This document shows, piece after piece, positions 1 to 6,109 of a stretch of 9,177 nucleotides of DNA. The stretch lies in assembly GCA_938036405.1 (NCBI GenBank), contig CALHPT010000155.1, positions 1 to 9,177 of the forward strand, in the 5' to 3' direction. The stretch's first letter is position 1. The number at the start of each line of letters is the position of its first letter. Both the position numbers and the translations under genes were made by a program. The notes under the pieces are model-generated. The model saw only the letters and a list, made by a program, of their open reading frames with translations, ran no database searches and was not told where the DNA came from. This DNA comes from an uncultured Tannerella sp. (lineage in GTDB: Bacteria > Bacteroidota > Bacteroidia > Bacteroidales > Tannerellaceae).

Positions 1-1914
1 AAAAACATCCAAGTGCTCGAAGGTCTGGAAGCCGTCCGTAAACGCCCCGCCATGTACATCGGCGATACGAGCGAGAAAGGGCTCCACCATTTGGTTTACG
101 AGGTGGTGGACAACTCCATCGACGAAGCACTAGCCGGCTTTTGCAAGAATATCAACGTCGTGATCCGTGAGGATAATTCGATCAGCGTGACGGACGACGG
201 GCGAGGCATTCCGGTCGATTACCACGAGAAGGAAGGTAAATCGGCATTGGAGGTCGTGCTGACTGTACTCCATGCCGGAGGTAAGTTCGACAAGGGCACC
301 TACAAAGTGTCCGGTGGACTGCACGGCGTCGGCGTATCATGCGTCAACGCGCTGTCGACCCACCTGAAAGCTGAAGTACACCGTAACGGCAAAGTCTACG
401 TGCAGGAGTTCTCGTGTGGCAAGCCACTGGCAGACATTCAGGTGACAGGCGACAGCGATCGTACCGGAACGACCATCGAATTCAAGCCAGACGCCTCGAT
501 CTTCACCATGACCGAATATAAATACGAGATACTGGCCAATCGACTCCGCGAGCTAGCCTTCCTGAACGCAGGCATCCGCTTGACATTGACTGACCGGCGT
601 GAAGCAAAGCCAGACGGCACGTATAAGTCTGAGGTCTTCTATTCGCACGAAGGGCTGAAGGAGTTTGTGCGCTACATCGACAAATCGAAAGAGGCACTGA
701 TCCACGACGTGATCCATATCGTCACCGAGAAACAGGGTATCCCCGTCGAAGTGGCCATGACCTACAACACATCGTACAACGAGAGCGTCTTCTCCTACGT
801 CAACGACATCAACACCATCGAGGGCGGCACGCATCTCTCTGGCTTCCGACGTGGGCTAACTCGTACGCTGAAGAAATACGCCGAAGACTCTAAGTTGCTG
901 GAGAAGGCCAAGGTAGAGATCCAAGGCGACGACTTCCGCGAAGGGCTCACAGCCGTAATTTCGATCAAGGTGGCCGAGCCACAGTTCGAGGGGCAGACCA
1001 AGACGAAGCTCGGAAACAACGAGGTGATGGGCGCTGTCGATATGGCCGTAGGCGAGGCCCTCGGCAACTACTTAGAGGAGCACCCGAAAGAGGCTAAAAC
1101 GATCGTCGACAAGGTAATCCTCGCGGCTACCGCACGTCAAGCGGCACGCAAGGCGCGCGAGATGGTGCAACGTAAATCACCCCTCTCAGGCGGCGGACTG
1201 CCCGGTAAGCTGGCCGACTGTTCTTCGAAAGACGCTGCCATCTGCGAGCTGTTCCTCGTCGAGGGAGACTCCGCCGGCGGCACAGCCAAGCAGGGGCGCG
1301 ACCGAAACTTCCAAGCCATCCTGCCTCTCCGTGGTAAGATCCTCAACGTAGAGAAGGCGATGGAGCACCGTGTGTTCGAAAGCGAGGAGATCCAAAACAT
1401 CTTCAAAGCGATGGGCGTATCGATCGGCACCGAGGATGACCCGAAGGAGCTGAACCTAAGCAAGCTCCGTTACCATAAGATAATAATCATGACCGATGCC
1501 GACGTAGACGGTAGCCACATTGCCACCCTGATCCTCACCTTCTTCTTCCGACGCATGCGCGGACTGATCGAGAAGGGGTATGTCTACCTCGCCACCCCAC
1601 CGCTTTACCTCTGCAAGAAGGGCAAGGTGGAGGAGTATTGCTGGACCGAGCAGCAGCGCCAGAAATTCATCGACACCTACGGCGGCGGCAACGAGAGCCA
1701 GATCCACACGCAACGCTACAAAGGTCTTGGAGAGATGAACGACCACCAGCTTTGGGACACGACGATGAACCCCGAAAACCGTACTCTCAAACAGATCACC
1801 ATCGACAACGCCATCGAGGCCGACGCCATCTTCTCCATGCTCATGGGCGAGGACGTCGGCCCACGCCGCGAGTTCATCGAAGAGAATGCGACATACGCGA
1901 ACATCGACGCATAA
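1..1914 (+). CDS. gyrB: DNA gyrase subunit B (5' partial)
   Basis: ATPase subunit of the type II topoisomerase that introduces negative supercoils together with GyrA. The frame is open from base 1; the GTG at 13 is an internal Val in the conserved stretch IQVLEGLEAVRKRPAMYIGD, so the true start lies upstream and perhaps 10-20 residues are missing. Counting codons from base 1, the GHKL ATPase site is visible: EVVDNSIDEALAGF with catalytic E34 and Mg-binding N38, DDGRGIP at 65-71, and the ATP-lid glycines GGLHGVG at 105-111. The TOPRIM domain has LVEGDSAGG with E421 and the metal-binding DADVDG with D499, D501 and D503. QRYKGLGEMN lies at 571-580, and the C-terminus ends in the GyrB-type FIEENATYANIDA. 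At 637 visible residues it is the short form, lacking the roughly 170-aa insert of E. coli GyrB. ParE is the alternative, but the tail favours GyrB. A terminator follows, so this is the end of its transcript. Confidence 0.97.
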   Translation, partial: KNIQVLEGLEAVRKRPAMYIGDTSEKGLHHLVYEVVDNSIDEALAGFCKNINVVIREDNSISVTDDGRGIPVDYHEKEGKSALEVVLTVLHAGGKFDKGTYKVSGGLHGVGVSCVNALSTHLKAEVHRNGKVYVQEFSCGKPLADIQVTGDSDRTGTTIEFKPDASIFTMTEYKYEILANRLRELAFLNAGIRLTLTDRREAKPDGTYKSEVFYSHEGLKEFVRYIDKSKEALIHDVIHIVTEKQGIPVEVAMTYNTSYNESVFSYVNDINTIEGGTHLSGFRRGLTRTLKKYAEDSKLLEKAKVEIQGDDFREGLTAVISIKVAEPQFEGQTKTKLGNNEVMGAVDMAVGEALGNYLEEHPKEAKTIVDKVILAATARQAARKAREMVQRKSPLSGGGLPGKLADCSSKDAAICELFLVEGDSAGGTAKQGRDRNFQAILPLRGKILNVEKAMEHRVFESEEIQNIFKAMGVSIGTEDDPKELNLSKLRYHKIIIMTDADVDGSHIATLILTFFFRRMRGLIEKGYVYLATPPLYLCKKGKVEEYCWTEQQRQKFIDTYGGGNESQIHTQRYKGLGEMNDHQLWDTTMNPENRTLKQITIDNAIEADAIFSMLMGEDVGPRREFIEENATYANIDA

Positions 1915-1974
1915 TCGCCACTTCGCATAGCGGTGCATCTGCTGTGAAGTCTTATACATAAACCATTAAACAAC

Positions 1975-2014
1975 AGAGGGCAATCGCCATGCGGGGTTGC
2001 CCTCTTCTTTTTCT
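1975..2014 (+). terminator. Rho-independent terminator after gyrB
   Basis: A perfect 9-bp stem, AGAGGGCAA (1975-1983) with TTGCCCTCT (1997-2005), encloses a 13-nt loop and runs into a T-rich tract (TTCTTTTTCT, 2005-2014). It begins 60 bp after the gyrB stop. The ATG at 1989 lies inside the loop, which argues against using it as the start of the next gene. The hairpin ends only about 16 bp before the preferred start at 2031, so it may also lie in the leader of that gene if the promoter is further upstream. Confidence 0.85.
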
Positions 2015-2030
2015 CCCATTCAAACCCAAT

Positions 2031-3809
2031 ATGTCACCCACTTTAGAAGAATTATTTGCGCAGGTTGACCGTGCCTCAGCCGTCGACACTGCCACCGCCA
2101 CACGTCCACGCATCGGCATTTCCGTCAACCGACGAGACGGCAAAGAGATGCTGGCCGACCCCTATTTCCAATCTGTCATCCTGGCAGGTGGCGCCCCCGT
2201 ACTCGTACCCACTACGACCGAACTGAGCGTCCTCACCACAATCGTTGACGGCCTTGACGGGCTGCTCCTGACTGGCGGCGGCGACATCAGTCCCGATCTA
2301 CTTGGCGAGGCGCCCCACCCGTCGATCGAGGACGTCGATCCCATCCGCGATACCTACGAACTGCAACTCATCCGCCTGGCCTGCCAACGCAGCCTCCCCA
2401 TCTTCGGCATCTGTCGCGGTCATCAGCTCATCAATGTGGCCTTTGGCGGCACGCTCTACCAAGACCTTCCCACGCAGTTTCCCGCTTCCGTACTGCCACA
2501 TAGCCAGGAGGAAGCGCGCGACGTCACCACGCAGACCGTCACCCTCACCGCCCCTGATTCCGAACTCCAACGCGCGATGGGGCTCGACGCCACGGCGCGT
2601 ACCGCCCCCATCCCCATCAACACGATCCACCACCAAGCCGTCCGCGACCTGGCCCCCGGTTTCGTCGCCACGGCCGAGGCGTCCGACGGCGTCAACGAGG
2701 CGATGGAGCACCCCGAATCCCCCATCCTCAGCGTCCAGTGGCACCCCGAGTGGCTCGCTACCACCGGCCACGAGGCAATGCTCAACCTCTTCCGCCATCT
2801 TGTCAGTCGTGCGCACCGCTACGCCCACGCCCGACGCCTACACCACACCATGATCACCCTCGACTCGCACACCGACACGCCCATGCTCTTCGACTCCTTT
2901 GACCTCGGGCGTAAGGAGGGTGGCCGGGTCAACCTACCGCTCATGCGCGAGGGACGGCTCGACGCCGTCGTCATGGCCGCCTACCTGCCTCAGGGCGAAC
3001 GCAACGACGAGGCTCACCGCCGCGCCTTCGACTACGCTGTCGAGCGACTCACACGCGTCGAGGAGCAGGCCATCCGTTATCCCGACTTCCACGGCATCGC
3101 CCGCTCTACGGACGACCTCCGCCGACTCAAGCGCGAGGGCCGACGCGCCATCATTCCCGCCGTCGAGAACGGTTACGCTATCGGCCGCGACCTCTCCCGA
3201 CTGCACGCATTCAAGCGCATGGGCGTGGCGTACATGACACTCTGTCACAACGGAGACAACGAACTCTGCGACTCTGCCGCCGGACAAGGCGAGTGGGGCG
3301 GCCTCAGTCCCTTCGGGCGCGAGGTGGTGACTGAGATGAACCGCATCGGCATGATGATCGACGTATCGCACGCTGCTGATGCCACTTTCGACGATGTTAT
3401 CCGCCTCAGCCGACGCCCCATCGTCGCCACCCACTCCTCCTGCCGCGCCCTCTGCGACCATCGCCGCAACCTGGACGACGACCGCATCCGCGCCCTCGCT
3501 GCGCAAGGCGGCGTGATGCAAATCTGCCTTTATGGCGGATTCATCAACCACGACCATCCCGACAGCGCCACCCTCAGCGATGCCGTCCGCCACATCCTGC
3601 ACGTCATCCGGCTCGTCGGCCCGAATCACGTCGGCATCGGCTCCGACTTCGACGGCGGCGGCGGCCTCATCGGCTGCCAATCGGCCGGCGAGATGATCCA
3701 AATCACCCTCCGCCTACTTGCCGAAGGTCTCTCCGACGCCGACATTGCCAACATCTGGGGCGGCAACTTCATGCGCGTCATGGACGCCCAGCGCCAGCCC
3801 CTCGCATAG
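2031..3809 (+). CDS. Gamma-glutamyl hydrolase (peptidase C26) / membrane-type dipeptidase (M19) fusion
   Basis: A 592-aa two-enzyme protein. Residues about 24-250 are a class I glutamine-amidotransferase fold of the PuuD/gamma-glutamyl hydrolase group: LLLTGGGDISP near 80-90, the nucleophile elbow FGICRGHQ with C128, and QWHPEW with H238 and E240 complete the Cys-His-Glu triad. Residues about 277-592 are an M19 (renal dipeptidase) metallopeptidase: LDSHTDTP (H280, D282), AVENGY (bridging E379), a LCHNGDNELCDS segment, DVSH (H447), THSS (H468) and GSDFDG (D539) supply the usual dizinc ligands and catalytic groups. No signal peptide or membrane segment is seen, so a cytosolic enzyme is inferred. 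The ATG at 2031 is chosen because an in-frame ATG at 1989 lies inside the preceding terminator loop. C26 enzymes cleave gamma-glutamyl amides and M19 enzymes cleave dipeptides, including Cys-Gly, so sequential breakdown of a gamma-glutamyl tripeptide is a reasonable inference; murein-derived peptides are another candidate. The exact substrate cannot be read from sequence. Confidence 0.9.
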   Translation: MSPTLEELFAQVDRASAVDTATATRPRIGISVNRRDGKEMLADPYFQSVILAGGAPVLVPTTTELSVLTTIVDGLDGLLLTGGGDISPDLLGEAPHPSIEDVDPIRDTYELQLIRLACQRSLPIFGICRGHQLINVAFGGTLYQDLPTQFPASVLPHSQEEARDVTTQTVTLTAPDSELQRAMGLDATARTAPIPINTIHHQAVRDLAPGFVATAEASDGVNEAMEHPESPILSVQWHPEWLATTGHEAMLNLFRHLVSRAHRYAHARRLHHTMITLDSHTDTPMLFDSFDLGRKEGGRVNLPLMREGRLDAVVMAAYLPQGERNDEAHRRAFDYAVERLTRVEEQAIRYPDFHGIARSTDDLRRLKREGRRAIIPAVENGYAIGRDLSRLHAFKRMGVAYMTLCHNGDNELCDSAAGQGEWGGLSPFGREVVTEMNRIGMMIDVSHAADATFDDVIRLSRRPIVATHSSCRALCDHRRNLDDDRIRALAAQGGVMQICLYGGFINHDHPDSATLSDAVRHILHVIRLVGPNHVGIGSDFDGGGGLIGCQSAGEMIQITLRLLAEGLSDADIANIWGGNFMRVMDAQRQPLA

Positions 3810-3834
3810 CGCACACACCGGGGGTGCATTCCCT

Positions 3835-3895
3835 CTCGGAAGACTTCCTAAGCCCAGAATCACTGATTCCAGCACCTCGGAAGACTTCCTAAGCC
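3835..3895. repeat. Pair of 20-bp direct repeats with internal palindrome
   Basis: CTCGGAAGACTTCCTAAGCC occurs identically at 3835-3854 and 3876-3895, a 41-bp period or about four helical turns. Each copy contains GGAAG-A-CTTCC, a perfect 5-bp dyad around one base. The pair sits between the stop of the C26-M19 fusion gene (3809) and the start of etfB (4022), about 100 bp upstream of a candidate etfB promoter. It could be a two-site operator, a processing or termination element for the upstream transcript, or copies of a dispersed repeat; the sequence alone does not decide. Confidence 0.7.
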
Positions 3896-3988
3896 GTCGG
3901 GCAATGGGTGATCTTGCATCATCCGCACGCAGACCTCGGGAGCATACCTTATATATACAGCCGGCTGGCGCCATCTCATTCTTGCGCC

Positions 3989-3996
3989 TACTTTTG
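3989..3996 (+). promoter_or_regulatory. Candidate Bacteroidota -7 box upstream of etfB
   Basis: TACTTTTG matches the Bacteroidota sigma-ABfr -7 consensus TAnnTTTG exactly. It would place the transcript start a few bases downstream and give a leader of about 20 nt before the etfB ATG. No clear TTTG-type -33 element is seen at the expected spacing, so the call rests on the -7 box and its position alone. Confidence 0.4.
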
Positions 3997-4021
3997 CCGC
4001 CAAACCATAATATTCTGACAG

Positions 4022-4903
4022 ATGAGAATTATTGTATTAGCTAAGCAGGTGCCGGACACGCGCAACGTCGGGAAGGACGCGATGAAGGCGGATGGCACCA
4101 TCAATCGCGCAGCGCTGCCGGCCATCTTCAACCCCGAAGACCTCAGCGCGCTGGAGCAGGCGCTGCGACTGAAAGAACGCTATCCCGGATCGACCGTCAC
4201 GCTCCTCACCATGGGGCCGGGACGCGCCGCCGAGATCATCCGCGAGGGGCTCTATCGCGGAGCGGACGACGGGGTGCTCCTCACCGATCGCGCCTTCGCC
4301 GGCGCCGACACCCTGGCCACCTCGTATGCCTTGGCCATGGCGATCCGCAAGATCGGCGACTTCGACCTGATCGTCGGCGGACGGCAGGCTATCGACGGCG
4401 ACACGGCCCAGGTGGGTCCGCAGGTGGCGGAGAAGCTCGGGCTGTCACAGATCACGTATGCGGAGGAGATTGTCGGCGTCACGGACGGACGTATCACGGT
4501 GCGACGCAAGATCCCCGGAGGCGTGGAGACGGTCGAAGGGCCGCTGCCCATCGTGGTCACGGTGAACGGATCGGCCGCAGCATGTAGGCCGCGTAACGCA
4601 CGTCTCGTGCAGAAGTACAAGCACGCGCTGGGTGCGCAAGAGAAAGCCGAGCGCACAAAGGGTGGCGAGCCCCTCCCCTACGCCGAGCTTTACGACTCGC
4701 GCCCGTACCTGAACCTCGTCGAGTGGTCCGTGGCGGACGTGGGCGGCGACGTGGCCCAGTGCGGCCTCTCAGGCTCACCGACGAAGGTGAAAACGATCGA
4801 AAACATCGTCTTCCAAGCCAAAGAGAGTCGCTCGCTGACGGACTCCGACGCTGACATCGAGGAGCTGATGAAGGAACTAATTAGTAACCACACGATCGGA
4901 TGA
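4022..4903 (+). CDS. etfB: Electron transfer flavoprotein beta subunit
   Basis: Beta subunit of the soluble EtfAB heterodimer, which passes electrons between flavin dehydrogenases and other carriers. The 293-aa product starts MRIIVLAKQVPDTRN, the usual Etf-beta N-terminus, which supports the ATG at 4022. NPEDLSALEQALRLKE follows near 38-53, and IVGGRQAIDGDTAQVGP covers the nucleotide (AMP or second flavin) site, with DGDTAQVGP at 125-133. That motif resembles Etf-beta from anaerobes more than the mitochondrial DDDCNQTGQ type. The C-terminus (about 265-293) is an acidic tail somewhat longer than the roughly 260-aa norm. No Shine-Dalgarno sequence is evident. It is the first gene of the etfB-etfA-dehydrogenase cluster, separated from etfA by 174 bp of hairpin-rich DNA rather than being tightly coupled. 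Confidence 0.95.
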   Translation: MRIIVLAKQVPDTRNVGKDAMKADGTINRAALPAIFNPEDLSALEQALRLKERYPGSTVTLLTMGPGRAAEIIREGLYRGADDGVLLTDRAFAGADTLATSYALAMAIRKIGDFDLIVGGRQAIDGDTAQVGPQVAEKLGLSQITYAEEIVGVTDGRITVRRKIPGGVETVEGPLPIVVTVNGSAAACRPRNARLVQKYKHALGAQEKAERTKGGEPLPYAELYDSRPYLNLVEWSVADVGGDVAQCGLSGSPTKVKTIENIVFQAKESRSLTDSDADIEELMKELISNHTIG

Positions 4904-4932
4904 CGCCCTTTCGGTCTATGGTGCATTCCTTT

Positions 4933-4966
4933 CTTCCTTTTCTTGCCTTGATGCAAGAAAAGGAAG
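4933..4966. repeat. Long perfect inverted repeat in the etfB-etfA gap
   Basis: Two 14-bp arms (4933-4946 and 4953-4966; inner 13 bases TTCCTTTTCTTGC and GCAAGAAAAGGAA) pair perfectly around the 6-nt loop CTTGAT. The downstream side is A-rich (GCGAAAAGAAAATC), so on the minus strand it would look like a hairpin with flanking T's, while on the plus strand it lacks the T-run of a standard terminator. It begins 30 bp after the etfB stop. As an RNA hairpin it could uncouple etfB and etfA levels or protect the etfB message. Its symmetry and composition also fit a dispersed intergenic repeat. Confidence 0.75.
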
Positions 4967-4981
4967 CGAAAAGAAAATCAA

Positions 4982-5011
4982 GGCCTCAAGGAGGCCGGCC
5001 AACTTGGCCGG
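4982..5011. repeat. Two abutting GC-rich inverted repeats upstream of etfA
   Basis: GGCCTC-AAG-GAGGCC (4982-4996) is a perfect 6-bp stem with a 3-nt loop. It overlaps by two bases CCGGCCAA-C-TTGGCCGG (4995-5011), an 8-bp perfect dyad around one base. Both follow the 14-bp hairpin at 4933-4966 by 15 bp. Together the three dyads occupy most of the first 110 bp of the etfB-etfA gap, which suggests one composite element. About 66 bp separate it from the etfA start, room for a separate promoter, though no clear TAnnTTTG box was found there. Confidence 0.7.
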
Positions 5012-5077
5012 ATACGAAATCGAATGTGCCGGATGACCGATGAGAGGATTCCATAATCCATAAAGAGAAATAGCACT

Positions 5078-6097
5078 ATGAATAACGTTTTTGTCTACTG
5101 CGAAATAGAAGAAAGAACCGTAGCCGACGTCAGTCTGGAGCTGCTCACCAAGGGGCGCGCACTGGCCGATAAGCTCAATTGCCAGCTCGAGGCCGTGGCC
5201 GCCGGGAGCGGACTGGATGGCATCGAACGACAGATCGTGCCTTACGGCGTCGACGTGTTGCACGTCTTTGACGACGCTCGTCTGGCCCCCTACACCTCAC
5301 TGCCCCACACGGCCGTGCTCGTCAAGCTCTTCAAGGAAGAACAACCGCAGATCGCCCTGATGGGCGCCACCGTCATCGGTCGCGACCTTGGGCCACGCGT
5401 CTCGTCGGCTCTCACCAGCGGACTCACCGCCGACTGTACGGCCCTGGAGATTGGCACGTACGAAGACCGCAAGGCCGGCCGCACCTACGAGAATCTGCTC
5501 TACCAAATCCGCCCCGCATTCGGCGGCAACATCGTCGCCACCATCATCAACCCCGACCACCGGCCACAGATGGCCACCGTACGCGAGGGCGTGATGAAGA
5601 AGGAGGTGCGCGACGCGAACTATCGCGGCGAAATCATCCGTCACAACACGAGCGACTACATCACCGACGAAGACTGCGTGGTGAAGGTCATCGAGCGACA
5701 CGTGGAGAAGGCGAAGAACAACCTCAAGGGCTCGCCCATCGTTGTGGCCGGCGGCTACGGCGTGGGATCGAAGGAGAACTTCCAGCTGCTCTTCGACCTG
5801 GCCAAGGAGCTGCACGCCGAGGTGGGCGCCTCACGCGCCGCCGTCGACGCGGGCTTCACCGACCACGACCGGCAGATCGGACAGACGGGCGTCACCGTGC
5901 GACCCAAGCTCTACATCGCCTGCGGCATCTCGGGCCAGATCCAGCACATCGCCGGCATGCAAGAGAGCGCCATCATCATCTCCATCAACAGCGACCCCGA
6001 GGCGCCGATCAATGCCATCGCGGACTACGTGATCACGGGCACCGTGGAGAGCGTCCTGCCGCGCATGATCAAGTATTACAAGAAGAACAGCAAATAA
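5078..6097 (+). CDS. etfA: Electron transfer flavoprotein alpha subunit
   Basis: Alpha subunit of EtfAB, carrying the FAD that exchanges electrons with partner dehydrogenases. The product is 339 aa, normal for the family. The N-terminal half (about 1-190) is the Etf alpha/beta domain, with MGATVIGRDLGPRVSSAL and the anaerobe-like RPAFGGNIVATI. The C-terminal FAD domain begins near 210: PIVVAGGYGVGS, then GASRAAVDAGF with S252 and R253, GQTG with T270, and the Etf-alpha signature LYIACGISGQIQH at 278-290 with H290; these line up with the FAD-contacting Ser248, Arg249, Thr266 and His286 of the human protein. ATG 5078 is followed at once by the conserved N-terminal strand NNVFVYCE, supporting this start. 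It lies 12 bp before the dehydrogenase gene and is presumably co-transcribed with it. Confidence 0.95.
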   Translation: MNNVFVYCEIEERTVADVSLELLTKGRALADKLNCQLEAVAAGSGLDGIERQIVPYGVDVLHVFDDARLAPYTSLPHTAVLVKLFKEEQPQIALMGATVIGRDLGPRVSSALTSGLTADCTALEIGTYEDRKAGRTYENLLYQIRPAFGGNIVATIINPDHRPQMATVREGVMKKEVRDANYRGEIIRHNTSDYITDEDCVVKVIERHVEKAKNNLKGSPIVVAGGYGVGSKENFQLLFDLAKELHAEVGASRAAVDAGFTDHDRQIGQTGVTVRPKLYIACGISGQIQHIAGMQESAIIISINSDPEAPINAIADYVITGTVESVLPRMIKYYKKNSK

Positions 6098-6109
6098 TAA
6101 GGAAGCATC

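Noticed and set aside
1936..1949. 13-bp ATCTGCTGTGAAG shared with the terminator loop at 7885-7897
   Set aside because: One 13-mer match is expected by chance in a window this size, and the two contexts are unrelated.
1989..2030. Upstream in-frame ATG extending the C26-M19 protein by 14 residues
   Set aside because: Lies within the loop of the terminator hairpin, and the extra residues are encoded by the terminator stem and T-tract.
2934..3701. 255-aa minus-strand open frame inside the C26-M19 gene
   Set aside because: Antisense shadow with the same biased composition; the sense strand carries the full M19 motif set.
3823..3832. GGTGCATTCC after the fusion gene, also at 4920-4929 after etfB
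   Set aside because: A 10-bp match is too short to be meaningful and the flanks do not extend it.
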